From Burkholderia sp. Bp8963 (GTDB taxonomy: Bacteria > Pseudomonadota > Gammaproteobacteria > Burkholderiales > Burkholderiaceae), in NCBI RefSeq assembly GCF_003854275.1, contig NZ_QTQP01000021.1, positions 1 through 64,000 on the forward strand: a DNA stretch of 64,000 bases, given 5' to 3'. Under the pieces are notes generated by a model. The model saw nothing but the letters and a program-made list of their open reading frames with translations, did no database searches and was not told where the DNA came from. A program made the translations under genes and the position numbers. Shown here piece by piece: positions 41,558-51,385 of the stretch; within the stretch, counting starts at the first letter, position 1, and each line of letters begins with the position of its first letter.

Positions 41558-44473
41558 GTGGTGGGGAGACTGCGATCCGGCTCGAATTGGGCCGCTGGGG
41601 GGCTCGTCGAGCGGCCTGCGAGCACTGGAGCACCATTGACAAATAGTGAGACCGAAATCGCTGGCCGGACCAGGCCGGACGTGACGCCATGCTCGCCCGA
41701 CGACAAGGCCCGGCTGGACGATCCGGATGCCGCGAGCGGCCAGCCACCGGTTTTCCTGTTTCCGATCGCACGCACGGGCGCTTTGCGAGCGCTGCATGAG
41801 CAGCGGGACAAGTCGCCGAAACTCATCTCGGTTGTCGCGCCGATCGGCTATGGCAAGACGGTGTTGCTCAGCATGCACTACTACGAAGGCATGCGCTCGC
41901 AGAAGGCGTGCTGGTGGTTTTCGCACGACGATCGTGATACGACGATCGACCGCCTGCTGCGATATCTGGAAGCGCGACTCGACGCATCGCGCAGCGAGCA
42001 CAGCGTGTTCGACGCGCTGCAGATGATGCATGAAGGCAATGTGCCGCCGGACGACCGGATCGATCAGATCGTCCGCCGCATGCATCACCTGCCCGTGCCT
42101 GTCACGTTGTTTATCGATAACGTGAACTATTGCGAGGATCCTGCGCTCACCGACCTGTTGGCCGGCCTGATTTTTCGCACGCCATCGTGGTTTCGCCTCG
42201 TATTGTCGAGTAGCGAGGCACTGCCGGTGGAGATGGTCCGCTGCAAGCTGGAAGGTCTGGTGGTGGAATTCGGCACGGCCGACCTGGGGCTCGACGCAAT
42301 CGGGGTGCGCGAAATGTTCGGCGACGCGCTGTGCGCGAAGCTGTCCGGAAAGGCCATCGATAACGTCGTCAGGCACACCGAAGGCTGGCCCGCGGCCGTG
42401 CGGCTCATGCAGATTCTGCTGGAATCGTCGCCGGATCCCGAAACGACCCTGGCCGGCTTTTCCGGCGCGGATCAGGATCTCGCCACCTTGCTCAACTCGC
42501 AGGTGCTGAGGGGCTTCGATCCAGGGCTGCGAGCGTTCCTGCTGAAGCTGTCGTTGCTTCGGGATTTCGACGCGTCGCTTGCGGAGGAGGCGACCGGCGA
42601 CGCCGACGCCGCGAATCATCTTCTGTATCTGTGGAAGCACAATGTGTTTCTGATCCCGGTCGAAGGCCGGCAACGATTCCGGCTTCACAATCTGTTTCGC
42701 GAGTACCTGATGAACCAGGCCGCGCAAATCATGAGCGTGGATGAACGCCGGACCATCCTCGCGAGAGCGGCAAAGTGCTGTGAGCGGCAGAAGCATTGCG
42801 CCGAGGCGATCGACTACGCGCTGGCTGCCAGCCAGGCGCCGATGGCCGTTGAAATTCTCGAGTACAGCGCGCCCCTGTTCGTCAGGGATCTCGGTTACCT
42901 GCATCGTTATCTGGCGTGGGTAGAGCAATTGCATGCGCTCGGTGAACACGGCGGTTGGGAGACCGATTGCTGGTACGTTTGGGCGCTCGTGTTCGGTCGG
43001 CGCTACGAGCTCGCAAGGCAGGAAATTGCCAGGCTGATGAAGCGGGTGCAGCAGGCTGAAGAAGACGGCACCGCGAATCGCGCCGATCTCGCGCGCATTG
43101 CGAGGCGAATCGACGTCATTCATCTCGCCATCGACGTCTATACGGACCATCTGGCGACGGTAACGGAGCATGCGCGGCGTTGGCTGGCCGTCGCCGAGCG
43201 CAACGGGGCGACCGTGCTGGACGCACCTTTCGACGTTGCGACGGTGGCGTGTGCGGGCGCCATCCACGATGTCAACGAATGCCGTCTTGCAGACGCCCGA
43301 TTTCTGACTCGCATCGCGTTCGCGAGCATTGCCCAATCGAATAGCGCGTATGGACAAGCTTGGGTCGTCGCCGTCAATGCGCTGATTCCGATGCGCGAAG
43401 GGGACTATGCCGCGGCCTATCCGGAATTGACGGAAGCATTGCAGCAGGCCGGCAGGGAACTTGGCAACAACGCGGGCATATGCAGCACCATCGCGTTGCT
43501 CGCTGCCAAATGCGCGATCGAGATGGATCTGCGCGAAGAGGCCGGGCAATTGCTTGACCGTGGGCTTCGCAAGGCGATGTCCCATGGCATCGTCGAAACG
43601 ACGGCCCACGGCCTCGATGCCGCCGTGAAGATGTGGAGCGGCCACGATAGTGACAGCATCGCTCTGCCGGCACTCAGGAAAATCGCGTCTGTCTATCCTG
43701 CGCGGTTGAGCATGATGCTGTCGTGTTTCATCACGCGTCGCCTGCTGCAGCTCGGCAGAGTCGACGAGGCGCTGCACGAAGCTGCGACGCTAGGCGTAGG
43801 GCAGCCGGGCGACACCATATTGGTATCGGTCGAACCTGCGGTCCAGGACGCAACCTTGCGCGACCTGATCGACGCGACCATTGCGGATCTGCTGATCGCA
43901 TCCGGGAAGTTCAAGCAGGCCGGTGCGCTCATCGGCGAAGAGGCCATCCGGGCCCGGACGGCAGGGCGTAGCGGCCGACTGGTGGAGCTCGCGCTGAATC
44001 AGGCGCTGTTGAGCCACTGCATGCACGACGCGGTGTCGGCTGCACGGCACCTGACGCGCGCGATATCGCTGGCGGCACGGCGCCGATATCTCAGACCCTT
44101 TCGCGACCGCATGGATCTGATCGCGGGGCTCGTCAACGAGACGCGGCCCAAGGACTGGCCATTCGTCACCGAGGAGGAGCGCCGTTTCTTCGCCGACCTC
44201 TGCGCCGGTCTGAAGGTGACGGGCAATCCGGTTCTCGAACAGATTCAGGCGCTCGACAGCAACGGGATGGTTGGGGAAACGCCGACCACGCGCGAACTCG
44301 AACTGCTCGGCTTGATCGACGCGGGGCTGTCCAACCAGGAAATTGCCGATCGCCTTTCGCTATCGGTGGCGACCGTCAAGTGGCACCTGTACAACCTCTA
44401 TACAAAGCTCGGCGTCAAGAATCGGGCGTCCGCGCTGGCGCGGGCACGATCGCTGAACCTGCTCACGAGGTGA
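41558..44473 (+). CDS. MalT/AlkS-like LuxR-family ATP-dependent regulator
   Basis: A 971-residue STAND-type activator. The GTG start has GGAGGAG 5 nt upstream. Walker A is VAPIGYGKT (about residues 93-101), followed by an NTPase domain, a long helical repeat region (about 400-880) resembling MalT superhelical sensor repeats, and a C-terminal LuxR helix-turn-helix (TTRELELLGLIDAGLSNQEIADRLSLSVATVKWHLYNLYTKLG). Proteins of this architecture bind an inducer and ATP, oligomerise and activate catabolic promoters; AlkS of alkane degradation is an example. The gene lies directly upstream of the XylM-like hydroxylase, so it is very likely the pathway activator. Third-position GC is lower than in flanking core genes. 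Confidence 0.92.
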   Translation: MVGRLRSGSNWAAGGLVERPASTGAPLTNSETEIAGRTRPDVTPCSPDDKARLDDPDAASGQPPVFLFPIARTGALRALHEQRDKSPKLISVVAPIGYGKTVLLSMHYYEGMRSQKACWWFSHDDRDTTIDRLLRYLEARLDASRSEHSVFDALQMMHEGNVPPDDRIDQIVRRMHHLPVPVTLFIDNVNYCEDPALTDLLAGLIFRTPSWFRLVLSSSEALPVEMVRCKLEGLVVEFGTADLGLDAIGVREMFGDALCAKLSGKAIDNVVRHTEGWPAAVRLMQILLESSPDPETTLAGFSGADQDLATLLNSQVLRGFDPGLRAFLLKLSLLRDFDASLAEEATGDADAANHLLYLWKHNVFLIPVEGRQRFRLHNLFREYLMNQAAQIMSVDERRTILARAAKCCERQKHCAEAIDYALAASQAPMAVEILEYSAPLFVRDLGYLHRYLAWVEQLHALGEHGGWETDCWYVWALVFGRRYELARQEIARLMKRVQQAEEDGTANRADLARIARRIDVIHLAIDVYTDHLATVTEHARRWLAVAERNGATVLDAPFDVATVACAGAIHDVNECRLADARFLTRIAFASIAQSNSAYGQAWVVAVNALIPMREGDYAAAYPELTEALQQAGRELGNNAGICSTIALLAAKCAIEMDLREEAGQLLDRGLRKAMSHGIVETTAHGLDAAVKMWSGHDSDSIALPALRKIASVYPARLSMMLSCFITRRLLQLGRVDEALHEAATLGVGQPGDTILVSVEPAVQDATLRDLIDATIADLLIASGKFKQAGALIGEEAIRARTAGRSGRLVELALNQALLSHCMHDAVSAARHLTRAISLAARRRYLRPFRDRMDLIAGLVNETRPKDWPFVTEEERRFFADLCAGLKVTGNPVLEQIQALDSNGMVGETPTTRELELLGLIDAGLSNQEIADRLSLSVATVKWHLYNLYTKLGVKNRASALARARSLNLLTR

Positions 44474-44603
44474 CGGAGCGGCGCTGCATTTGCAGTGCAG
44501 CATGCCGGCTCCCCGACTAACGGTTGGGTTGCTCTCCCTCTCGTTTGACCAAACTGGATGACATAGCGCACAGACGCTCGTTTGGACAAACATGGAGGAC
44601 GTC
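44474..44603 (+). promoter_or_regulatory. Promoter region of the hydroxylase operon with twin palindromes
   Basis: The region contains two short palindromes of the same form, GTTTG-N2-CAAAC, at 44543-44554 and 44580-44591, 37 bp apart centre to centre. The second ends just before the ribosome binding site of the hydroxylase. A GCTGCA/TGCAGC hairpin shortly after the regulator stop may end its transcript. The palindromes are candidate activator or repressor sites. Confidence 0.5.
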
Positions 44604-45731
44604 ATGCTGGATTACCTGAAGTACACACTGAATTCTGCATTGCTGGCCGTCACGGCGTACGGGCTTTGGCTCGGCGGCAATTACACGTGGCTGGGTGCGG
44701 GAGTGCTGTTCGCGTTCCTGTTTCTGGACGGGTTTCTCGACCCGGACTATTCCGTTCGCGATACACGCTTTCCGTGGCTCTACGACACGATCATCGCAGT
44801 CCAGCTGGGGATCGGATTCGGTCTGGTGTTTTTTTACGCGAGGCTTGTCGGTACCGGCCACTTCATCGGCGCGTCCGGGAAGATCGGCGCATTCGTGACG
44901 ATGATGTTCATCCAGTTCGTCGTGGTCGCGCCGTCGCTGCACGAAATGTTCCACCGCGAAAACACGCTGATGCGCTGGTGGGGACGGCTCGGCATGGTGC
45001 TGATCTTCGATCCGTGGCGGGAGATCACGCACGTGGTCACGCATCATGTGCGCACCGTGACGCCGGCCGATCCGGACTATGCGCGTCGCGGCGATACGCT
45101 TTACGCCCACCTCGTTCGGACGTTCTACGGGCAGATCGTCGAGTCGTACCACCTCGAAAAACTCATGTGGACCAAGCGCGACCGCCTGTGGTGGGATCCG
45201 CGCAACGCGTGGGTGTATCGCGTGACGCTGCTGGTCGGTTTCGTGTCCGTGCTGTACGCAATCGGGGGCTGGTCGGGCGCGGCTTCAGTTGTCGCGGTGT
45301 GCCTGCTCGGGCCGCGCATGTTCCTCGAGATCTTCAACTATACCCAGCACTATGGCCTCGTCACCGGCAAGCCCGGCCGTTTTGAAGCGCACCAGACCTG
45401 GAATCACCTCACGCCTTTCATTCGAATCTTCGCACTGGAAATTACCAATCACCGGGGGCATCACGAAGATGGATATCGTCCGTTCTACGAGCTGGTGCCG
45501 GACCGTGACGGTCCCAAGCAGCCGCAGTTCCTGATCTGCCTGTTGCTCGCGTTCGTTCCGCCGCTCTGGTTCACGATGGTCAAGCCGTTGCTGCGCGACT
45601 GGGATCGGCATTATGCGAGCCCCCAGGAACGAGAGATCGCCGAGGCCGAGAACATTCGCGCCGGCTGGGAGGAACTCAATGAGCATCCCGAAGTTGCGCG
45701 AGCCCGAGCCCGTTACGCGGCCGTGATCTGA
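44604..45731 (+). CDS. XylM/CymAa-type membrane di-iron methyl hydroxylase
   Basis: A 375-residue integral-membrane oxygenase. The ATG at 44604 is preferred over one 12 bp upstream because GGAGG precedes it by 5 nt. Histidine motifs: HEMFH (113-117), H143 with H147-H148, NYTQHYG (245-251) and NHRGHH (282-287). This His-rich set coordinates the di-iron site of AlkB/XylM hydroxylases. Gln rather than Glu in NYxxHYG and the long C-terminal stretch ITNHRGHHEDGYRPFYEL to PPLWFTMVKPLLRDWD match the XylM/CymAa branch. It should hydroxylate a methyl group to a primary alcohol. The electron-transfer partner is encoded 31 bp downstream. The substrate is not determined. Confidence 0.93.
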   Translation: MLDYLKYTLNSALLAVTAYGLWLGGNYTWLGAGVLFAFLFLDGFLDPDYSVRDTRFPWLYDTIIAVQLGIGFGLVFFYARLVGTGHFIGASGKIGAFVTMMFIQFVVVAPSLHEMFHRENTLMRWWGRLGMVLIFDPWREITHVVTHHVRTVTPADPDYARRGDTLYAHLVRTFYGQIVESYHLEKLMWTKRDRLWWDPRNAWVYRVTLLVGFVSVLYAIGGWSGAASVVAVCLLGPRMFLEIFNYTQHYGLVTGKPGRFEAHQTWNHLTPFIRIFALEITNHRGHHEDGYRPFYELVPDRDGPKQPQFLICLLLAFVPPLWFTMVKPLLRDWDRHYASPQEREIAEAENIRAGWEELNEHPEVARARARYAAVI

Positions 45732-45762
45732 ACGCAGTCGATCGAAACCACCGAGAAATACC

Positions 45763-46854
45763 ATGTCCAACGAACCCGTCGTGGTCGAGCCCGACCCGAA
45801 GCTGTCGTCATCTGGTGAATCGCAGGCGCGGCGTTGCCGCATTACGTTGAGCAATGGCGCCGAAGGGTTCGAGGTCGGCCGCAATGACCTGCTGCTCATG
45901 TCAGCCCTCGAGCAGGGAATCAACTACCCGCACAACTGCCGGGTGGGCACGTGCGGTCGCTGTAAAACGCGGCTCGTCTCGGGCAGGATCAGCCCGCTCG
46001 TCGACTTCGCGCTTTCCCCGCTCACCAACGAGGAACTGAACGACGGCTACATCCTCGCGTGCCAGGCCAAGGTCCGCACCGATCTGACGATCGACGTCGA
46101 TCTCCTCGATCACGAAGTCGTGCTGCCGAAGTCGATTCCCGGCACGATAAGCGGCTGGAACAGGCTGCCCGGCGAAGTCGTCGATCTGCGAATCAAGCTG
46201 GAGCAGCCCGTGAAATTCGAGGCAGGCCAGTATGCGGCGCTCGCCGTGTCGGGTTCGTTCGTGCGTCGCTCGTTCTCGTTCTACGACGCACCGGCGAGCG
46301 AAGCGGGCAGCGACGACGTCGGCTTTCTGATCAAGCGGCTGCCGGGCGGGCGTTTCTCCGAATGGCTTGCCGCGAAGGACCGTCGCGGCGTTCGAATCTG
46401 GCTCGAAGGGCCGTTCGGGCAGATGGGAATCGATGACACGCCGCGCGACTCGCTGTGTATTGCCGGTGGCACGGGTATCGCGCCGATCCTCTCGATTACC
46501 GAGGATCGCCTCAATCGGTATCCGGACCATCGCGTCACGATCGTCTTCGGTGTCCGTACCGCCGCCGACCTGTTCGCACTGGACCGGCTCGAACGACTCG
46601 CACAAATTGGCCGTGCCGGGCGCGTGCGGATCGTTCCGGTCCTGTCGCATGAGCCGGCGGGCAGTGCATGGCAAGGTCGACGAGGGCTGGTGACGGCCGT
46701 GCTCGACGAGCATCTGGGCGTCGACTACGGCTCGCTGTCTGCATTCGTGTGCGGCGCGCTGCCGATGGTCGACGCGGTCGAGAAGCGCCTGCGCACGCTG
46801 AGCGTGGACGCCGATCGCATTCACGCCGACAAATTCGAACCGTCGGGAATCTGA
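45763..46854 (+). CDS. XylA-type hydroxylase reductase (2Fe-2S, FAD, NADH)
   Basis: A 363-residue electron-transfer protein. The N-terminal plant-type ferredoxin domain has its cluster cysteines at C59, C64, C67 (PHNCRVGTCGRCKTR) and C100 (ILACQAK). The FAD domain shows RRSFSFYDAP, and the NAD domain shows LCIAGGTGIAPILSI and a C-terminal VCGALPMVDAVEKRL. This order and length match XylA/CymAb reductases that feed XylM-type hydroxylases. The gene directly follows the hydroxylase in the same operon. An N-terminal Ser/Pro-rich leader of about 25 residues precedes the ferredoxin fold. Confidence 0.93.
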   Translation: MSNEPVVVEPDPKLSSSGESQARRCRITLSNGAEGFEVGRNDLLLMSALEQGINYPHNCRVGTCGRCKTRLVSGRISPLVDFALSPLTNEELNDGYILACQAKVRTDLTIDVDLLDHEVVLPKSIPGTISGWNRLPGEVVDLRIKLEQPVKFEAGQYAALAVSGSFVRRSFSFYDAPASEAGSDDVGFLIKRLPGGRFSEWLAAKDRRGVRIWLEGPFGQMGIDDTPRDSLCIAGGTGIAPILSITEDRLNRYPDHRVTIVFGVRTAADLFALDRLERLAQIGRAGRVRIVPVLSHEPAGSAWQGRRGLVTAVLDEHLGVDYGSLSAFVCGALPMVDAVEKRLRTLSVDADRIHADKFEPSGI

Positions 46855-46935
46855 TTCCGCTTCGTCGGGGCGAGCCATTCCCATCATCCATCGCGGCAAC
46901 CGCAATGCGGGCCGCACGCGTTCACAGGAACTCAA

Positions 46936-48144
46936 ATGTCCACTGTTTATATCTACGATCATGTCCGTACGCCGCGTGGGCGCGGCAAGCCGGATGGTTC
47001 GCTGCACGAGGCGACCGCGGTTCATCTTGCCGGCACCGTCCTTGGCAGCCTGCGTGATCGCAACACACTCGATACCCGCCTGGTCGACGACATCATTTTC
47101 GGTATCGTCAGCCCGGTGGGCGAGCAGGGCCAGTGCCTGCCCCGCGTCGCCGCGCTTGCGGCCGGCTACGCAGAGGAGGTCGCCGGCGTGCAGGTCAATC
47201 GCTTTTGCGGATCGGGCCTCGAAAGCGTCAACATGGCCACCGGCAAGATTGCCGCGGGCGCCGCGGATTTCGTCATCGCGGGCGGTTGCGAGGCGATGTC
47301 GCGCGTCCCGATCCTGTCGGATGGCGGTGCATGGAGCGTCGATCCGCATATCGCTTTCACGACGCACTACATCCCCCAAGGAATCAGCGCGGACCTGATG
47401 GCGAGCAAATGGGGCTACAGCCGCGAGCAACTCGATCAGTTCGCCGTGCGTAGCCACCAGCGGGCGGCGCGCGCATGGGCCGAAGGGCGCTTTTCGCGAT
47501 CGATCGCGCCGGTGCGCGACGTGCTGGGCGACGTGATGCTCGAACGCGACGAAATGGTGCGTGCGTCAAGTTCCGTCGAGGCACTCGCGGCGCTGAAGCC
47601 AGCGTTTGCCGATCTCGGCGTGAAGGCGGGCTTCGATGCGCTTGCCATCGCCCGCTATCCCGAAGTCGAGCGCATCGAGCATCGCCACCACGCGGGCAAT
47701 TCGTCCGCGATCGTCGACGGCGCCTGCGCGATGCTGCTCGGCAGCCGCGAAGCAGGTGAAGCCGCAGGCCTGAAGCCGCGCGCGCGAATTCGCGCGTTCG
47801 CGGAAATCGGCTCGGAGCCGACCATCATGCTGACCGCACCGTCGTTCGCGGCGCAGAAGGCGCTCAAGCGCGCCGGCATGAATGCGAAGGATATCGACCT
47901 TTACGAAATCAACGAAGCGTTCGCAGCGGTGCCGATTCGTTTCATCGATGCGCTCGGCATTGACGAAGCGCGCGTCAACGTCAACGGCGGCGCCATTGCG
48001 ATGGGGCACCCGCTTGGCGCAACGGGGGCAATCATCCTGGGCACGGCACTGGACGAGCTGGAACGCACAGGCGGCTCGACCGCGCTTGCGACGCTGTGCA
48101 TCGGTGCCGGTATGGGTGTGGCGACGATCATCGAGCGCGTCTGA
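46936..48144 (+). CDS. Acetyl-CoA C-acyltransferase (thiolase)
   Basis: A 402-residue thiolase. The nucleophile is C91 in [11 protein letters not shown], the family NEAFAAVP motif is present, the catalytic His is in [15 protein letters not shown], and the second Cys is in [12 protein letters not shown]. It cleaves 3-ketoacyl-CoA to acetyl-CoA plus a shortened acyl-CoA. AGGA precedes the ATG. It is followed 34 bp later by a FadB-like gene, forming the usual pair of beta-oxidation subunits (here thiolase first). The position behind the hydroxylase indicates that the oxidised substrate enters beta-oxidation. Confidence 0.94.
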   Translation: MSTVYIYDHVRTPRGRGKPDGSLHEATAVHLAGTVLGSLRDRNTLDTRLVDDIIFGIVSPVGEQGQCLPRVAALAAGYAEEVAGVQVNRFCGSGLESVNMATGKIAAGAADFVIAGGCEAMSRVPILSDGGAWSVDPHIAFTTHYIPQGISADLMASKWGYSREQLDQFAVRSHQRAARAWAEGRFSRSIAPVRDVLGDVMLERDEMVRASSSVEALAALKPAFADLGVKAGFDALAIARYPEVERIEHRHHAGNSSAIVDGACAMLLGSREAGEAAGLKPRARIRAFAEIGSEPTIMLTAPSFAAQKALKRAGMNAKDIDLYEINEAFAAVPIRFIDALGIDEARVNVNGGAIAMGHPLGATGAIILGTALDELERTGGSTALATLCIGAGMGVATIIERV

Positions 48145-48178
48145 CGCGCGTGACCGACTTTTCTCAAGTGCAGAAATC

Positions 48179-50332
48179 ATGATCACTACGACTATTGGCG
48201 AGCGCATCGCCGTTCTTACCATCGACATGCCCGAACGGTCGATGAACGTCCTGACGCAGGCGTTGGCTGCCGAATTGCGAACCGCGTTCGATGCGGCAAT
48301 CGCCGATGAAGGGGTCGACGGCATTGTCATCACGAGCGGCAAGGCGAGCTTTCTCGCGGGCGCCGATCTCGCGCAAATGGCCGGGTTCGTCGAACCGGGC
48401 GTCGATACCGGCGACGCGATGCGGCGAATCGCGCTGTACGGCGATCTGTTCCGGCATATCGAGACGGCTGGCAAGCCGGTTGTCGGCGCGGCGCCCGGGA
48501 TGGCGCTCGGCGGTGGACTCGAACTGTTGCTGGCCACGCATTATCGCGTGGTTGCGGATACACCGTCTGCGAAATTCGGCCTGCCTGAGGTCACGCTCGG
48601 CTTGCTGCCCGGTGCGGGCGGAACGCAACGGCTGCCGCGTCTCGTCGGCATCGTGAAAAGCCTCCCGCTTCTCGTCGACGGCCGCGATCTGAGCGCGGCC
48701 GCTGCGCTGCAAACCGGACTCGTCGACGAAGTCGTGCCGGCAGACAGGCTGCTGGACGCGGCGCGCCAGGCGCTGCGCGACGGCAAGGTCGACCCGGTCG
48801 CTCCGTGGGATCGCAAGGGCTACCGTATCCCGGGCGGCGATTCGTACACGCCGGCCAACTCGGCTGCGTGGGCAACCGCAAACGCAACCGCCAAGGCGCG
48901 CTCACGCGGGAATTATCCGGCGCCCCACGCGATCCTGAGCGCGGTGTACGAGGGTGTGAAGTTGCCGATCGACAAGGGCCTCAAGCTCGAGCAGAAATTG
49001 TTCGTGACGCTGGTTCAGGGGCGTCCCGCGCAAAATCTGATCCGTACGGTGTTCTTTGCCAGGCAGGCGGCCGACAAGCTGGCGCGCCGTCCGGCCGACG
49101 TTCCCGCATCACGTGTGCGCAAGCTTGGCATTCTCGGTTCGGGTTTCATGGGCGCGGGAATCGCACAGGTATCGGCGCAGGCCGGTATCGATGTGGTGCT
49201 GCTTGACCGAACCACGGAGATTGCCGATGCAGGTCTCGCCGGGATCGCTGCGTCGCTGCAGGCCGAGGTCGAACGAGGAAAGCTGTCGGCCGACGCGCGC
49301 GATACGGTGCTCTCGCGCATTGCGGCCACGGCCGACTACGCTGCGTTCGACGGCTGCGACCTGGTGATCGAGGCTGTCGTTGAGGACGTCGAAATCAAGC
49401 AGCAAGTCACCGCCCGGGCCGAGGCGGTGCTTGGCGACCAGGCGATTTTCGCGACCAACACGTCGGCATTGCCGATCGACGATCTCGCTGACGGAAGCAA
49501 ACGACCGGAGAACTTCATCGGGCTGCATTTCTTTTCCCCGGTTCCGCGTATGGCGCTGGTCGAGGTCATCGTTGGCACAAAGACGTCGCGCGAGACACTG
49601 GCGCGTGCGCTCGACTACGTCCGCCAGATTCGCAAGACGCCGATTGTGGTGCGCGATGGTTACGGGTTTTACACCACGCGCTGCGTCGACGCGTATATCC
49701 GTGAGGGCATTCGATTGCTTGTCGACGGTGTCGATCCGGTGCGCATCGAAAATGCCGGCGTGGCGCTTGGCATGCCCGTGGGGCCGCTCGCGCTTGCCGA
49801 CGAAGTCGGCCTCGATGTGCTCCATCACATCGCGCATTTCTTCCGCAGCAAGGAAGAGGGTGTGTGGGCGGACGATCGTCATGTGCGCGTCAACGGCCTG
49901 ATCGATGCGCTCGTCGACGCGAGGCGTTACGGTCGCAAGCGTGGCGCAGGGTTCTACGCCTATCCGGAGGCGGGGCCGAAGCACCTCGATCTGACGCTGC
50001 TCCGGTCGCATGCCGATGTGTTGCCGCAGACGAGTCAGCCCGATCAAGACGCGCTCAAGGAGCGTCTGCTGTATGCGCAGTTGCTGGAAGCCGCGCGCTG
50101 CTGGGCTGACGACGTCGTCACCGATGCCGCTGAAATGGACCTTGGCGCGATTCTCGGCTGGGCGTTTCCGAGCTATCTGGGCGGTCCTGCGTCGGCAATC
50201 GATGACATTGGCGTCGAGCGCTTCGTCAAGCGTTGCGGTGAACTCGTCGATGAACTCGGCCCTCGCTTCATGGCGCCCGCAGCCCTTGTCGACGGAGCAC
50301 GCTGGAGTTTCCGCTTTCATCATTCGAAGTGA
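48179..50332 (+). CDS. FadB-like enoyl-CoA hydratase / 3-hydroxyacyl-CoA dehydrogenase
   Basis: A 717-residue bifunctional enzyme. The N-terminal crotonase domain (to about residue 200) has ASFLAGADLAQM and GLPEVTLGLLPGAGGTQRLP with the catalytic glutamates. After a linker, the dehydrogenase NAD site ILGSGFMGAGIAQVSAQAG follows near residue 325, then FIGLHFFSPVPRMALVEVI and two C-terminal helical domains. It hydrates enoyl-CoA and oxidises the 3-hydroxyacyl-CoA. The ATG at 48179 (MITTTIGERIAVL) is chosen; the 99 codons upstream overlap the thiolase out of frame. It forms the beta-oxidation module with the thiolase. Confidence 0.94.
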   Translation: MITTTIGERIAVLTIDMPERSMNVLTQALAAELRTAFDAAIADEGVDGIVITSGKASFLAGADLAQMAGFVEPGVDTGDAMRRIALYGDLFRHIETAGKPVVGAAPGMALGGGLELLLATHYRVVADTPSAKFGLPEVTLGLLPGAGGTQRLPRLVGIVKSLPLLVDGRDLSAAAALQTGLVDEVVPADRLLDAARQALRDGKVDPVAPWDRKGYRIPGGDSYTPANSAAWATANATAKARSRGNYPAPHAILSAVYEGVKLPIDKGLKLEQKLFVTLVQGRPAQNLIRTVFFARQAADKLARRPADVPASRVRKLGILGSGFMGAGIAQVSAQAGIDVVLLDRTTEIADAGLAGIAASLQAEVERGKLSADARDTVLSRIAATADYAAFDGCDLVIEAVVEDVEIKQQVTARAEAVLGDQAIFATNTSALPIDDLADGSKRPENFIGLHFFSPVPRMALVEVIVGTKTSRETLARALDYVRQIRKTPIVVRDGYGFYTTRCVDAYIREGIRLLVDGVDPVRIENAGVALGMPVGPLALADEVGLDVLHHIAHFFRSKEEGVWADDRHVRVNGLIDALVDARRYGRKRGAGFYAYPEAGPKHLDLTLLRSHADVLPQTSQPDQDALKERLLYAQLLEAARCWADDVVTDAAEMDLGAILGWAFPSYLGGPASAIDDIGVERFVKRCGELVDELGPRFMAPAALVDGARWSFRFHHSK

Positions 50333-50435
50333 CAGCGGCACCGGCGGAATACATGAGTGATTGACGAGCTGCGGTATTGCAGCGAACGAATGCCGTGGCC
50401 GCTTGTCGGCTGCGGCTCAGAACAAAAGGTGAGAC

Positions 50436-51245
50436 ATGAGCAATCTGATTCTGAAGGACAAGGTCGTCTTGGTGACGGGCGCTGCTGGCGGATTCGGGCG
50501 CCGCACCTGCGAGGAACTCGCGAAGGCCGGTGCATGGGTGGTGGCCACCGACGTCGATCGTGACGGCGCAGCGGAAACCGCGAGCCAATGTGCGGCCCTC
50601 GGCGCCAAGGCCTGGAGCCACGCGCATGACGTGACGTCGGAGGCGGATTGGCGGCGCGTCATCGATGCCGTTGCCGAGCAGGCGGGCGGTCGGCTCGACG
50701 GTCTGGTCAACAACGCGGGCAAGATGCTGACGAAACCGTTCCTGCGTACGAGCGTCGCGGAGTTGCGGCAACTGCAGGCGATCAACGTCGAAAGCGTCTG
50801 GATCGGCAGCCAGACCGCATATCCGCTGCTCGAACACACGGCGAAGGTACATGGCGGTGCGTCGATCGTCAACGTGTCGTCGGTGTTCGGCCAGGTTGCT
50901 GCAGTTGCCCAGGCCGCGTACTCGGCAACGAAAGGCGGGCTCACGGTGCTGACGAAGTCGATGGCCGCCGAGTTCGCGAGGGCAGGTTGCGGCGTACGTG
51001 TGAACTCGGTGCATCCAGGGCCCGGCAACACGCCGCTTCTTGCGAACGGACTTCAGGAGCTGTTGAGCGAGGGGCTCGCTACGTCACCTCAGCAGGCCAC
51101 GGCATTCGTGCTCGGTCTCATTCCGAATGGCCGCCTGACCGAACCGGAAGATGTTGCAAACGCGATTCTGTTCTTGTGCTCGGATTGGTCGAAGCAGATC
51201 ACCGGCGCTGAAATCACGGTCGACGGCGGTTATACGGCGGTGTGA
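50436..51245 (+). CDS. Short-chain dehydrogenase/reductase, cluster SDR 1
   Basis: A 269-residue classical SDR. Cofactor motif TGAAGGFGRRT, Asp after strand 2 (ATDVDRD, NAD preference), NNAGK, catalytic Ser in VNVSSVFG, Tyr and Lys in AAYSATKGG, and a C-terminal ITGAEITVDGGYTAV. The start MSNLILKDKVVLVTG has AAGGTGAG upstream. It could oxidise the primary alcohol from the hydroxylase or a 3-hydroxyacyl intermediate. The cluster encodes no zinc-type or FAD-type alcohol dehydrogenase, so one of the two SDRs is the best candidate for alcohol oxidation. Confidence 0.92.
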   Translation: MSNLILKDKVVLVTGAAGGFGRRTCEELAKAGAWVVATDVDRDGAAETASQCAALGAKAWSHAHDVTSEADWRRVIDAVAEQAGGRLDGLVNNAGKMLTKPFLRTSVAELRQLQAINVESVWIGSQTAYPLLEHTAKVHGGASIVNVSSVFGQVAAVAQAAYSATKGGLTVLTKSMAAEFARAGCGVRVNSVHPGPGNTPLLANGLQELLSEGLATSPQQATAFVLGLIPNGRLTEPEDVANAILFLCSDWSKQITGAEITVDGGYTAV

Positions 51246-51385
51246 CGATGAACGACCGGCATGAATCGATTGACGCGTCGGTCGCTGGCCGGGGCGCGCA
51301 ACGGAGTCGCTGACGGGATTTCGATCCAGTGACGCATGTGTCGAGAGATCGAGCGCATGCGTCGGCATAACGTAGGAGAACAAAA

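Noticed and set aside
44604..46854. Alkane hydroxylase AlkB with rubredoxin system
   Set aside because: The hydroxylase has the XylM-type NYTQHYG and C-terminal pattern. Its partner is a fused ferredoxin-FAD-NAD reductase rather than rubredoxin plus rubredoxin reductase.
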